Positions 9,436 through 19,008 are shown, counted from the stretch's first letter. The stretch: DNA of 64,000 nucleotides from Acetobacter tropicalis (GCF_001580915.1 NZ_LHZQ01000215.1:1-64000); one strand, 5' to 3'. A program made the numbers and translations. The notes: generated by a model not told the origin, from the sequence alone.

Positions 9436-9459
9436 ACCTGATTGGAGACCTGTCAGGTC
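9436..9459 (-). promoter_or_regulatory. Candidate SufR operator upstream of the suf operon
   Basis: A perfect 6+1+6 palindrome GACCTGTCAGGTC lies at 9447-9459, 23 bp before the sufR ATG. A third half-site ACCTGA at 9436-9441 pairs with TCAGGT at 9453-9458. On the minus strand a TTGACG at 9498-9493 could be a -35 box, but the matching -10 is poor. Being the only strong dyad in this 129-bp gap makes it the best candidate for the Rrf2 binding site; this is inference. Confidence 0.5.
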
Positions 9460-9553
9460 CTGTTTCAGACACATGGAGCCAAGGACACCAAACGTCAACC
9501 CAAAACGAACGCATATATCCAAGGCGCGCGAACGTGATGAGCCATCCATGCCT

Positions 9554-10876
9554 CTATTGTGCATTCAGCCCGAACAACAGGCGCAGAACGGCAAACAGCA
9601 GCGCTCCCACCCCGAATCCGACCAACGTTCCATTGAAGCGCACGTATTGAAGGTCCTTGCCCACGCGCAGCTCCAGCTTTTCCGCAATCTGCACGGCGTC
9701 CCAGCCAGCCACCACACGCGCGATGAAGTCTGCCATACGCTCCCTTACAAAAGGGAGCGTCTTGAAGGTGGCTTTGGTAACGCCATCCATAATGCGTTTG
9801 CGCAGCACCGGATCATGCCGTGCCTGCGTGGCCATGCGGGAAAGAGCCTCCTCAACAATAGAGGCAATGCGGCCATTGGGGTCTTCCACATCGGCTTCCA
9901 CCAGTCTGCGGAAGCGCTGCCATATATCAGCCCACCAGACCACCACACTCTCGTGCGACAGAACCCCCAGAACAGCCTGAGAAATTTCCTTCCCGCGTTC
10001 CGGATCTGTTTCAATACGGTCAATCTGCCCACGCACCCAGGTAGTAAAGCCCTCACGCAGCGTAGAGTTCTGGGGGTCTACCCGTTCCAGTTCCTTGCTG
10101 GCCGCCATCAGCACACGGGTCGCAATGGAGCCGCCAATGGCCCACCCGAGAATACGTCCTCCCTGCTCCCGCACCCTGTCTTCAATCATGGTGCGCAAAG
10201 CGCCTTCCTTTGCCTGCAAACCATCCTTGATCTGCCCCAGCAGATAAGACAGCACTTCCTGATGCCGATCATCATCCACCAGACTGCGCAGAGCCTTGGC
10301 CACAATGGGAGCCAGATTGCTTCCGCCCAGCAGACGGGGAAACACCTTGCCAATGGCCCCGCTGGCACGGCCATCTTCCAGCCGGTCCAGCATCTGCGGC
10401 ATGGAAGAAAGCAGTGACCGCGTTATAGTCTCCCTTACCGCCGGATCATCCAGCATGTTCGCCAGAAAGCTGGGCACGTCCACCTGCCCCAGCACGTTGG
10501 AGACTTCTTTTTCTGTAAAGACCTGCCCGGAGACAAAGCGCCCCAACGCCCGGCCAAGCCGCTCCTTCTGGGCCGGCAGAATCGCGGTATGCGGAATAGG
10601 CAGCCCCATGGGGTGCCGAAACAGCGCCACAACGGCAAACCAGTCCGCCAGACCACCAACCACGCCTGCCCGCGCCCCGGCACGCAGCATTTCCAGCCAG
10701 ACTCCATCCTTCACCCATCCGGCAGCAGGTGCAGCATAACCGACAACCGTAAGCCCACCCATGAAAACCAGCAGGCCTGTTGCGGCACGCTGGTAGCGTT
10801 TCAGGGTTTTTCGGGCAGCAAGATCGCTATCATTCTGAGGGTATGACGTCATGACATCTTGGATAGCACTCTCCAT
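9554..10876 (-). CDS. DUF445 family membrane protein (YjiN-like)
   Basis: DUF445 protein of unknown function, 440 aa. A hydrophobic segment near residues 31-55 and another at the extreme C-terminus (about 415-437) flank a long helical, probably coiled, middle. The family block GGLADWFAVVALFRHPMG is at about 75-93. The start at 10876 has GGGG about 6 bases upstream; an in-frame ATG at 10852 lacks a close ribosome site. It reads toward sufR, 129 bp away. No function can be assigned from context. Confidence 0.85.
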   Translation of the reverse strand: MESAIQDVMTSYPQNDSDLAARKTLKRYQRAATGLLVFMGGLTVVGYAAPAAGWVKDGVWLEMLRAGARAGVVGGLADWFAVVALFRHPMGLPIPHTAILPAQKERLGRALGRFVSGQVFTEKEVSNVLGQVDVPSFLANMLDDPAVRETITRSLLSSMPQMLDRLEDGRASGAIGKVFPRLLGGSNLAPIVAKALRSLVDDDRHQEVLSYLLGQIKDGLQAKEGALRTMIEDRVREQGGRILGWAIGGSIATRVLMAASKELERVDPQNSTLREGFTTWVRGQIDRIETDPERGKEISQAVLGVLSHESVVVWWADIWQRFRRLVEADVEDPNGRIASIVEEALSRMATQARHDPVLRKRIMDGVTKATFKTLPFVRERMADFIARVVAGWDAVQIAEKLELRVGKDLQYVRFNGTLVGFGVGALLFAVLRLLFGLNAQ

Positions 10877-10982
10877 CCCTCACCCCAAGAGTGTGTGAAG
10901 CAGTTGCGGGCAATGAGCAGACATGAAACTGTAAGCTGGTCGGTTACCTCATAAATAATTGCCAAACAGTGGACGACGCCTC

Positions 10983-13757
10983 ATGGACTATAGTTCTTTT
11001 CCGCCTGCTCTTGCCTCCCTCCTGACAACCATACGGAGGGATGCCGATGATGCCTCCAACCCTGTTATGGCCATGGCGCACATGGTTGGAATGGCGCTGG
11101 ACGATGGCAGATTAGGCCATGAGGACATTGCCGAGCTGGTACGCACCTTGCGGGATGCCGCTTTTTTACGGCGGGCGGGGCGACTACACCGCTATGTAGG
11201 TGGCGCAGGACAGGACGCCACACACCAGAGACTAAAGATGTGTGTGGAAACCCTTCTGGCAAATCTGCCTGCCAATACCCCAGAAGCCTTTACCCAAGCA
11301 GTCTCCCCAACCCGGTTTGCGGCGGTTTTTACGGCTCACCCCACCTTTGCTGTTAATAATGATGTCTATGCCGCGCTGGCAGAGTGCGCTTCTCAACCCG
11401 TGCTGCCGGACAAAGCCCCTTACTTTGAAACGCATCGGCGAAGTGCGCCGCCTACTCTTAATGAAGAATTTGATCTGGCCACGCAGGCCATTGCCCGTGC
11501 ACGGGACGCCATTGATCTGTTCACGGCCCAGTTGCTGTCTGCCGCCAGAAAGCGCTGGCCCGAAAGCTGGCACACACTTGCCCCGCAACCCATTATTGTC
11601 ACCAGTTGGGTGGGGTATGATACTGACGGTCGTACGGATATTGGTTGGTGGGATACGCTGCGCCTGCGCCTAAGCATGAAGCTATTTCAGCTTGAACGGC
11701 TGGCACAGCAGCTCACGGTAAGCGGTGCCTCTGCGCCTGCCCTTCAGGCCCGTCTGAGCCGGGCCATCAGCATTGTGAACGAACAGATTGAAGCAACGCC
11801 CGCCAGCCCGGACCCGCAGGCAGTTGCCCGGTTTGCAGATCTGTTGGTCAACCACCACGCAACAGCCCTGCAAAGCGCTTCAGAACTAGCAACGGACCTA
11901 CAGGACGCCATTGCTGCCGCAGAACCACAGGCTCAATTGCCTCTGGCCGTCGCCCGCGCGGGTTTTCTGGCGCATGGTCTGGCACTGGCGCACACACACG
12001 TGCGCCTGAACGCCACGCAAATTCATAATTTTGTGCGCCAGAAACTGAATCTTCGTGATGATCCCGGCAACCCGGCACATCGCAGGGCGCTGTTAAACCG
12101 TGTCAATGAAGCGCTGACACAGGTTACGCCGGTGGCGGTGGATTTCGGTGCACTCCTGTCCGACCCAGCCACAGCCGGGCGCCTGATGATGACCATTGCC
12201 CAGATCATCAAGCATATTGATGCTGATACGCCAGTACGCTTCCTGATTGCGGAAACGGAAACGGGTTACACCCTGCTTGCTGCCCTTTGGGCTGCAACGC
12301 ATTTTGGCATTGCAGACAAGATCGAAATTTCCCCTCTATTTGAAACTGAAGACGCTCTGGCAAATGGTGAGCGTATTGTAGAAGAAGCACTGCGCTCCCC
12401 CTCCTGGCGAGACTATATACGCCGCACGGGCCGCATAAGCTTCCAGTTCGGCTATTCTGATTCTGGCCGTTATATCGGCCAACTTGCCGCAACAAACCTG
12501 ATCGAGCGACTTCGCCTGAAAATCCACGAACAGCTTGTTTTGTGGAACCTGCAAGATGTTACAGTTATTTTCTTTGATACTCACGGCGAGAGCATTGGCC
12601 GTGGCGCCCATCCTTTCCGGATGGCGGACAGATTGCATTATCTCTCACCCCCATATGTGCGGGAGAAATTTTCCGAAACTGGCATTATCTGTCGGGAAGA
12701 AACGGCTTTTCAGGGAGGCGATGGCTACCTTCTGTTTGGAACCCCGGAACTGGCCGGAGCAACCATTGCGTCCATTGCGGAAAATCTTTTCACACCGCTG
12801 AGTTCAGCAAGCGACCCGGTTTATGAACAGCCCGACTTCTCCGCCGATTTCTTTTCCAGTATTTCTGAAGGCATGACGGCTCTGGTGGCGGACCCCGGAT
12901 ATGCTGCCCTACTGGGGGCTTTTGGCCCGGCTCTTATAGATCGCACTGGGTCTCGTCCTCCAGCCCGGCAAAGTGCGGAATCTGCCACAGGGTCCCGCCT
13001 GAGCCATCCCAGCCAGCTACGCGCCATACCCAACAACGCCATTCTGCAACAGCTAGGCTGGTGTGCAAACACTTTGCAGGGGCTGGGTTCCGCTGCCCGC
13101 AGGCATCCGGATACATTTGAAACGTTCAATACCTCCAGCCCACGTTTTCATAGAGCGCTTGATTTTGCACAGCACGCACTCGCCAGTTCTGATGATCGCG
13201 TTCTGAAATGTGTCATTCAGCTTTTGGACCCAGGCTTCTGGCTGGACCGCGCCACAGCAGAGCCATCCAAAGCGCGGCGTGCGGCTTTCCTTTCCCTTAT
13301 GAAAGATCTGGAAAAGCTGAATTTCTCCGCCGATCTGCAAGCCATGTTCCGCCGGATTCAGGCTGATCATCTTGCCCTACGTGAAGCATGGGAAGATGCA
13401 CCTCATGGATCAGACCGCCTCCGGGTGCTTCATGCGGTGCGTATCGCGCTTATTGAACGTATCTGGCTTCTGGCGTGCCGGATTCCTTTCTTCATGCCGC
13501 GCAGCGGCTTTAACCGGGAGGCCATGATGCAGCAGATCCTGTGTCTGGAAATTCCGGCTGTTTTGAAAGAAATGGATCATATTTTTCCTTCCGGCACTGC
13601 CGCGTCAGACCTTGATTTTTATGAACCCCGCGGCCCACGGGAAGAAAGCATCTATATTCGTGAACATCGGGAAATTTTTATTCCCATGCGCGAGATTTTT
13701 GAACTTGTTCGTGAAATCAGTGTCGCAGTCATGCACGATATTGGAGCCTTTGGCTGA
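10983..13757 (+). CDS. Divergent phosphoenolpyruvate carboxylase-like protein
   Basis: PEP carboxylase family, which fixes bicarbonate on PEP to make oxaloacetate. ATG at 10983 gives 924 aa; a TTG at 10959 would add 8 residues. Conserved: TAHPT with H119, PLFETED with E454 and GYSDSG with D493 (the two metal ligands), IGRG with R540, DRTGSRP at about 653-659, and LRAIP. Changed against E. coli: the lysine after GYSDS is R496, the loop HGRGG is THGES so the first loop arginine is H534, and the protein ends DIGAFG without the terminal NTG of classical enzymes. It may be a distinct PEPC subfamily or one with altered chemistry. It is followed by a strong bidirectional terminator. Confidence 0.75.
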   Translation: MDYSSFPPALASLLTTIRRDADDASNPVMAMAHMVGMALDDGRLGHEDIAELVRTLRDAAFLRRAGRLHRYVGGAGQDATHQRLKMCVETLLANLPANTPEAFTQAVSPTRFAAVFTAHPTFAVNNDVYAALAECASQPVLPDKAPYFETHRRSAPPTLNEEFDLATQAIARARDAIDLFTAQLLSAARKRWPESWHTLAPQPIIVTSWVGYDTDGRTDIGWWDTLRLRLSMKLFQLERLAQQLTVSGASAPALQARLSRAISIVNEQIEATPASPDPQAVARFADLLVNHHATALQSASELATDLQDAIAAAEPQAQLPLAVARAGFLAHGLALAHTHVRLNATQIHNFVRQKLNLRDDPGNPAHRRALLNRVNEALTQVTPVAVDFGALLSDPATAGRLMMTIAQIIKHIDADTPVRFLIAETETGYTLLAALWAATHFGIADKIEISPLFETEDALANGERIVEEALRSPSWRDYIRRTGRISFQFGYSDSGRYIGQLAATNLIERLRLKIHEQLVLWNLQDVTVIFFDTHGESIGRGAHPFRMADRLHYLSPPYVREKFSETGIICREETAFQGGDGYLLFGTPELAGATIASIAENLFTPLSSASDPVYEQPDFSADFFSSISEGMTALVADPGYAALLGAFGPALIDRTGSRPPARQSAESATGSRLSHPSQLRAIPNNAILQQLGWCANTLQGLGSAARRHPDTFETFNTSSPRFHRALDFAQHALASSDDRVLKCVIQLLDPGFWLDRATAEPSKARRAAFLSLMKDLEKLNFSADLQAMFRRIQADHLALREAWEDAPHGSDRLRVLHAVRIALIERIWLLACRIPFFMPRSGFNREAMMQQILCLEIPAVLKEMDHIFPSGTAASDLDFYEPRGPREESIYIREHREIFIPMREIFELVREISVAVMHDIGAFG

Positions 13758-13790
13758 ACAGCCCGCCTCTCACACCGTTTTCTTACAAAG

Positions 13791-13823
13791 AAAAAAGCCC
13801 CCGGAAAATCCGGGGGCTTTTTT
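13791..13823. terminator. Bidirectional rho-independent terminator
   Basis: A perfect 15-bp stem (AAAAAAGCCCCCGGA pairing with its complement) around a 3-base loop, with an A-run on one side and a T-run on the other. It lies between the convergent PEPC-like and alpha/beta hydrolase genes and can stop transcription from both. Confidence 0.93.
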
Positions 13824-13846
13824 CATTCAACCATCTTCCTACATGC

Positions 13847-14902
13847 CTAACGACCACCCAGAAAACTTTCCACGGACAGAGAAAACAAAAGAGGATTCTG
13901 CAGCAACGCAAAATGACTGGTAGAAGGCAGTATAGCGAGACCGGCATTTTCAATTGCAGCGGCAATCTGCTCCACCTGTGTGCGGTCCACCACTTCATCA
14001 TGATCCGCCGCAACAGCCCATAATGGTGCTGTAATGCGCACAAGATCCGCATTGGTCCACTGCGGAGCCTGCCGATGCAAAGCCCGCAAATCATCTCGAA
14101 GATCTGAAAAACTGCCCGACCGTGACAAACGTTTATAGTCTGCTTTTGCACGGCCCATGAAAGACTTGATCGCCTGTGCATTCTCGCCTGAGGCCAGCAG
14201 TCCATCAGGTGTCATGCGGGGCGCAAATGCGAAAACCCGTGAAACCGTGCCCGGATGTCTCATAGCTACATTCATGGCTTGTACGGCTCCATCTCCCCAC
14301 CCCACAAAGGCGGCGTTCCGAAGCCGGAGATAGGCCATCAACGTGACCACATCATCGGCCAGAAGATCATAACTTAATGGCAGTGTTCCCATGGTACTAC
14401 GGCCGTGGCCCCGTGCATCCATCACCACCACGCGGCACCGCGCCCGCAACAGAGAGCGGGCAAGATCACTCATGTAGTCAGAATGGGCCAGACCATCATG
14501 CAACAGGATCACCGGAACACCTTGCCCGGCAGAGACAAAATAGATCTGGGCACGCCCCTGCCCGGGCACAAACCCTGTATCCACCTGCTGCCCACCAGCC
14601 TCGTTCTCCAGTGGGGTGGGCGTGGGAGGCAGCGCATGCCAATCATACACGCCATTAATGGGAGGCAATCTATCTGGAGAAGACGATGCCAATGGAAGAG
14701 ACATTTGCTGCGCATACGCGCGCTGCGCTGCCATTACTCCCGCCGCACCCAGGCTTGTCGTCAAAAGCCGCCGCAATGCCTGTCTGCGGTCTAAAAGGCG
14801 GAAATCGCCCTTTCTTTCCGCTTCTCCGCCCACGACTGCAAGGGATTGCCCGTGCTGGTTTTCTCCTGACTGGGATGCAGGCCGCTCTGTTTTTTCCGCC
14901 AC
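13847..14902 (-). CDS. Tat-exported alpha/beta hydrolase-fold protein with degenerate nucleophile
   Basis: 351 aa. After a 38-residue leader comes a Tat-like signal (DRRQALRRLL, then a hydrophobic stretch to AYAQ, about 38-65), then an alpha/beta hydrolase fold with oxyanion block VILLHDG (131-137) and ARGHGRS. The nucleophile elbow reads G-W-G-D-G at 201-205, so the expected Ser is G203. I read the codon as GGA on the minus strand. The acid loop (AADHDEVVD) and the histidine loop (STSHFALL) remain. GTG start at 14902 has AGGAGAGG upstream. Probably periplasmic, and unlikely to be a classical serine hydrolase. Confidence 0.82.
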   Translation of the reverse strand: MAEKTERPASQSGENQHGQSLAVVGGEAERKGDFRLLDRRQALRRLLTTSLGAAGVMAAQRAYAQQMSLPLASSSPDRLPPINGVYDWHALPPTPTPLENEAGGQQVDTGFVPGQGRAQIYFVSAGQGVPVILLHDGLAHSDYMSDLARSLLRARCRVVVMDARGHGRSTMGTLPLSYDLLADDVVTLMAYLRLRNAAFVGWGDGAVQAMNVAMRHPGTVSRVFAFAPRMTPDGLLASGENAQAIKSFMGRAKADYKRLSRSGSFSDLRDDLRALHRQAPQWTNADLVRITAPLWAVAADHDEVVDRTQVEQIAAAIENAGLAILPSTSHFALLQNPLLFSLSVESFLGGR

Positions 14903-15092
14903 TTTCTACCTCTCCTGCCGACAGGCTCTCCTGCTCAAGATTAAGCGACCTTCCACAATCAGGGCCAGTGTCTTTTTTATAAAGACACCTTACCTGCCAC
15001 CGTTCTCTGGCATCCATAACGCGCCACACGAGTCAGCAACCGGAACCCCTCAGCCAAACGTAGCGTTTGCCTTGTCATATAGATGCAACGCC

Positions 15093-15112
15093 GGGATAAA
15101 CCTCCTTATCCC
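15093..15112 (+). promoter_or_regulatory. Inverted repeat upstream of the AsmA-like gene
   Basis: GGGATAA and TTATCCC form a 7-bp stem around a 6-base loop ACCTCC, 57 bp before the ATG at 15170. The loop is complementary to a Shine-Dalgarno core. It could be an operator or an mRNA structure; there is no T-run, so it is not a terminator. The rest of the 267-bp divergent gap shows nothing I recognise. Confidence 0.3.
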
Positions 15113-15169
15113 TCGAATATTTTGATTTTTTATCTTTTTCTCGCTTCACGCCTGCAAGGAGCCTCCACT

Positions 15170-17314
15170 ATGACTGAAACACCCCCTCAGACACGCGCAA
15201 AATCGCATCCAGTGCTGATAGGGTTAGGCTCCTTCCTGCTGGCCATTATTCTACTGATTATATTCTGGTCTTGGGACTGGTTTGTCCCATTGGTCAATTC
15301 CCGTGCCAGTGCAATGCTTCATCGCAAGACCACCATTGAGCATCTGCATGTTGCGCTCGGGCGCGTCACGACCATTCGGGTGGAAAACCTCAAGATTGAG
15401 CAACCAAAGACCTTTGCTCAGGAAAAAAATCTGTTTGCTGAGTCCAAGGAACTTGCCGTTTCAGTTGATGTCTGGTCCTACCTGTGGCATCGCGCACTTC
15501 ATATCCCCCTCATAGCCCTTACAGACCCCAAGGCAGACATTCTCGCCCGCAAGAACGGCGAAAACAATTATACCTTCACTGAAGATGGCAAACCCGCGCC
15601 GGCAAACGAGAAGAAGACGGATCAAGCCAGTAGCCTCCCTGATATCGGGGAGTTACGCATTACCAATGGTGCGTTGCATGTTCGGCATGATCCCTTACAG
15701 GCTGACATGCAGATGGGAGTGGAAACCACGCGGCCAGAGGGCAATAACCGCGGCTCACTGCGCCTCACCGCCAAAGGACGTTACGCTCAGCAGCCTATTA
15801 CGGCGCGTTTTGTAGGCGGAACCGTTCTTTCCTTTGTTGCGGATAAAGAGCCTTATCCGGTTGATCTGTTTGTACAAAATGGCCCCACGACGGCTACCCT
15901 GAAAGGGGACGTTGTTCACCCACTCACACTCGGCGGGGCTCGGCTTAAACTGCATTTTGCCGGGCCAGATATGTCCTTACTGTATCCGCTGACCGGCGTG
16001 CCCATTCCCCGCACCCCCGCCTACAGCATTGCTGGCACCCTGAACTATGCCCGCGATCATATTGTTTTCAAGGATTTTGAAGGCAAGATGGGCACCAGTG
16101 ACATTGGAGGCACCATTGAGGTCAACCCTCATGAAAAGCCCATGTCTGTGCAGGCAAACCTCCATTCCAAACAAGTGAACCTTGTTGATCTGGGTGGCTT
16201 TATTGGCGCGAAGCCAAACAAGACAAAGGCCGAAGAAAAAGCGGAAGCCAAAAGCAATACGGTGCTGCCTGATACCCCCATCAATATTCCTAAACTGAAT
16301 GCCGTGAACGCACACGTCACCTATCGTGGGGCGCATATCGAAAATCAGAAAGTGCCGCTTGATAATATTGACGCCGAATTTTTTGTTACTGATGGCGCCA
16401 TTGATCTGAAACGCCTGAATTTTGCGGTTGGACAGGGCACTCTGGCCAGTTCCGCTACGCTGAAACCAGACGGCAAGCTGTTTGATACCACGGCGCGGAT
16501 TGATTTTGCCCGCATTGACCTTTCGCGCATCATGCAGGCCACCGCCGATTCAAAAGCACAGGGTATTATTGGCGGCCATATGACCCTCAAGGCAAAGGGC
16601 AATTCCATTGCCTCGCTGATGGCGGCCGGCAATGGCGGCCTTACGCTGGTTCTGGATCAGGGGGGAGATATTACCGCCATCCTGCCCAATGTGCTGGGCC
16701 TGCAGCTAGCGAACGCCGTTCTCAGCGCACTGGGCTTGCCGTCCCATACAGATATCCGCTGCTTTATTGCGGATATGCCGCTCAGGAACGGCATTGTTTC
16801 AACCAATACCCTGCTGCTTGAAACCGGAGAAGCCCGCACACTTGGCAAAGGCACCATCAATTTCCGCACGAACAAGCTGGATTACGCCCTGACCACGCGT
16901 TCACAGAAGCCGACAATCGCGTCACTACCCGGCGCATTTCATATTACCGGCCCCATTAAATCCCCCACTGTTCTTCCCGGCGCTGAAATTCTTGGCCGCG
17001 CCGCCGCAGCGACCGGACTTGGATTTGTCTTTCCCCCGCTTGCCTTGCTTCCAACCATTCAGATTGGCGTAGGCGACAAATCTCTGTGCAGCCGCGCTGT
17101 TCAGGAAGTAAATACTAATCCCGCTGCCGGCATTGCTCCCGGAGCCCTTTCCCATGCCCGTGGTTCGGCGGGGAAACAAAAGGTACCTTCTTCCACCAAA
17201 ACCCGCACGGTTGACGGCAAGAAAGCAGTCTCCAGCCAGAACAAGAAAACAGGGCAGAAACACATGACACCTGCGGAAGTACGGGCCGCATGGGAGGCAA
17301 AGCTCAAGAAATAG
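15170..17314 (+). CDS. AsmA family protein
   Basis: AsmA-like protein, a family tethered to the inner membrane and linked to outer-membrane assembly and lipid transport. ATG at 15170 follows AAGGAG with 8-base spacing, giving 714 aa; the frame is open further upstream. An N-terminal membrane anchor (about 17-37) is followed by a long beta-rich periplasmic body with LTDPKADILARKNGENN and the C-terminal AsmA region (residues about 420-640). A Lys-rich low-complexity tail ends the protein. The gene stands alone. Confidence 0.82.
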   Translation: MTETPPQTRAKSHPVLIGLGSFLLAIILLIIFWSWDWFVPLVNSRASAMLHRKTTIEHLHVALGRVTTIRVENLKIEQPKTFAQEKNLFAESKELAVSVDVWSYLWHRALHIPLIALTDPKADILARKNGENNYTFTEDGKPAPANEKKTDQASSLPDIGELRITNGALHVRHDPLQADMQMGVETTRPEGNNRGSLRLTAKGRYAQQPITARFVGGTVLSFVADKEPYPVDLFVQNGPTTATLKGDVVHPLTLGGARLKLHFAGPDMSLLYPLTGVPIPRTPAYSIAGTLNYARDHIVFKDFEGKMGTSDIGGTIEVNPHEKPMSVQANLHSKQVNLVDLGGFIGAKPNKTKAEEKAEAKSNTVLPDTPINIPKLNAVNAHVTYRGAHIENQKVPLDNIDAEFFVTDGAIDLKRLNFAVGQGTLASSATLKPDGKLFDTTARIDFARIDLSRIMQATADSKAQGIIGGHMTLKAKGNSIASLMAAGNGGLTLVLDQGGDITAILPNVLGLQLANAVLSALGLPSHTDIRCFIADMPLRNGIVSTNTLLLETGEARTLGKGTINFRTNKLDYALTTRSQKPTIASLPGAFHITGPIKSPTVLPGAEILGRAAAATGLGFVFPPLALLPTIQIGVGDKSLCSRAVQEVNTNPAAGIAPGALSHARGSAGKQKVPSSTKTRTVDGKKAVSSQNKKTGQKHMTPAEVRAAWEAKLKK

Positions 17315-17558
17315 ACAAACCACTTTGTATGCTGGGTCATTCCTTCTGCTGAACAGGGGGTGACCCAGAAAGTGCGAGGGCTTCCTTAACCACTAATAAA
17401 AACAACAACGAAGCATCAAATGAAGGTTTTGAAAAACCTCTCTCCAGACTTTCTGCCTTTTGCAATTATCAACGGGTTACGAGTGTAATGTGATCGAAAA
17501 AAGAAGGATTTTTAGATCCTCTATCAGATCATCAAGAAGCACATCTCAAACTGGTGTC

Positions 17559-18908
17559 TTAGCGCCACACTAAAGTCAGATGCTGTTTATGGAAATAATG
17601 CAGGATTCCCTCCACCCACCAAGGCGCTGTGGCCAGATCAAACTCCCCTGTCATAAGGGAATCTGAATTGGTCACATGGCCTGTTGGCGGCATGTAGAGG
17701 GTCATTGCCTGACCTGCCCCATGTCCGGACTGCCATGTATCTGCCCGATCTGCGATGACCTGCTGCCGCATCTGCCAATCCGCCCTGATGTCAGGCAGCC
17801 TGTAAGCCAGCAGGCAGGCAAGAGCAGCAATCAACGCTCCATACGTAACGGCACGCATACGGCTGGAAACCGTTACACCGCCCAATGTTACAAGAGCCAG
17901 AAAATAGGCGGCCTCACGCAGGTTGTTGTGGCGAGTGCAGCATAATGTACCGAACTCATAATAGCCGAGCACAATGGTGCTATAGGCTCCGCCCAACAAG
18001 GCACCGATCCACAACCAGCAGGCGCGATTCCGAGGAACCTCCCGGTTTTGGCCCAGCATAAAAATCAGCAGAAAAACGATCACTGCAAGAGACACCCACA
18101 AAGACAAGCCGGGAATGTGCAGGATTTCGAACAGGAAACTGCGCGTTGCTTTCAGCATGCTGGGCATCCAGTGCCCCCCCAGGCCACTGGCTGGATCAAA
18201 CACTTCGCTTTTGGTGCCCAGCCGATGCGTTGCATTCACCAAAACGACAAACGCAGCCGCCAGAAATGGGAAACACATGGCCCGTCCATAACGGGACGTG
18301 CGCACTCCGTACAGCACCATGCAAGCCATGGTATAAATCAGCACGGTCAAGGCCCCGGCCTCCTGACTCCATGCGGCAGCTACCAACACAAACACCATGA
18401 CCCAACGGTGTCTGGTGGCATCGCCTCTGTGCAGGATACTTGCCGCCGCCAATGTGGCCCAGCATGGCACATAGCTGGCGGCTCCCATGGGCCAGTAAAA
18501 CATTTCTGCCTGCCCGCAGAGCAGCAAAGAAACAGCGAGTAGAACACAGGCCAGAAGTCCGGCTTTTGCCTGATGGCTCACTCTTCCCGCCCACCAGAGA
18601 AGAGCCACTGCCCCACCCCACACAGCCAGCAGAAACGGAGCGACAAGAGGGGTGCCATGCCAGTCTGCCAGCCAGAGGTAACTGGCGCTTACCATCTCCC
18701 CTATCGGCCTGGGGCTCCAGGATGTGATCCGCCCAAGCACCCCGGCCAACCCCTGCTCACGCAGCATTACTCCAAGACCGTATTCATCCCCCTGCCAGCG
18801 GGCCAGAGGTGTCAGTCCAGCATAAAGCGCCAACACCAACAGGACGCTAAGCCATGCAAATAGGAAAAGGATTTTTTGGGAAGCGAAGACTCTCACAACC
18901 AGGAACAT
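17559..18908 (-). CDS. Polytopic membrane protein of unknown function (DUF6056-like)
   Basis: 449 aa from the ATG at 18908, with around ten hydrophobic segments. The N-terminal loop has WQGDEYGLG followed by SPRPIGEM, a layout seen in DUF6056-like membrane proteins and distantly in GT-C glycosyltransferases (acidic residue in the first periplasmic loop). The C-terminal ~70 residues are soluble. The frame is open upstream into the fusA terminator region, so I chose the first ATG after that terminator; its ribosome site is weak. No specific function can be assigned. Confidence 0.6.
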   Translation of the reverse strand: MFLVVRVFASQKILFLFAWLSVLLVLALYAGLTPLARWQGDEYGLGVMLREQGLAGVLGRITSWSPRPIGEMVSASYLWLADWHGTPLVAPFLLAVWGGAVALLWWAGRVSHQAKAGLLACVLLAVSLLLCGQAEMFYWPMGAASYVPCWATLAAASILHRGDATRHRWVMVFVLVAAAWSQEAGALTVLIYTMACMVLYGVRTSRYGRAMCFPFLAAAFVVLVNATHRLGTKSEVFDPASGLGGHWMPSMLKATRSFLFEILHIPGLSLWVSLAVIVFLLIFMLGQNREVPRNRACWLWIGALLGGAYSTIVLGYYEFGTLCCTRHNNLREAAYFLALVTLGGVTVSSRMRAVTYGALIAALACLLAYRLPDIRADWQMRQQVIADRADTWQSGHGAGQAMTLYMPPTGHVTNSDSLMTGEFDLATAPWWVEGILHYFHKQHLTLVWR

Positions 18909-18951
18909 CCTGTTCTGACAATGGAAAAGAAACAGCAGGTAATGCAGATAC

Positions 18952-18982
18952 AAAAAAAGCCGCTCCAAATGGAGCGGCTTTT
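18952..18982 (-). terminator. Rho-independent terminator of fusA
   Basis: A 12-bp stem (AAAAGCCGCTCC with its complement) around an AAAT loop, with an A-run at 18952-18958 that reads as a U-run on the minus strand. It lies 26 bases after the fusA stop. Confidence 0.88.
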
Positions 18983-19008
18983 CTGAAACTCTGTCACCAG
19001 AAAGAAGA

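Noticed and set aside
9493-9498. TTGACG as the -35 of a suf promoter
   Set aside because: The best -10 at 16-18 bp spacing (CATGTG or near) matches too poorly, so it was not listed as a promoter.
10843-10852. ATGACGTCAT palindrome near the DUF445 start
   Set aside because: It resembles the eukaryotic CRE site but lies inside coding sequence; a 10-bp palindrome alone is likely chance.
17332-17368. CTGGGTCA/TGACCCAG inverted repeat after the AsmA-like gene
   Set aside because: The 8-bp stem has a 21-base loop and no T-run, so it is not a convincing terminator.
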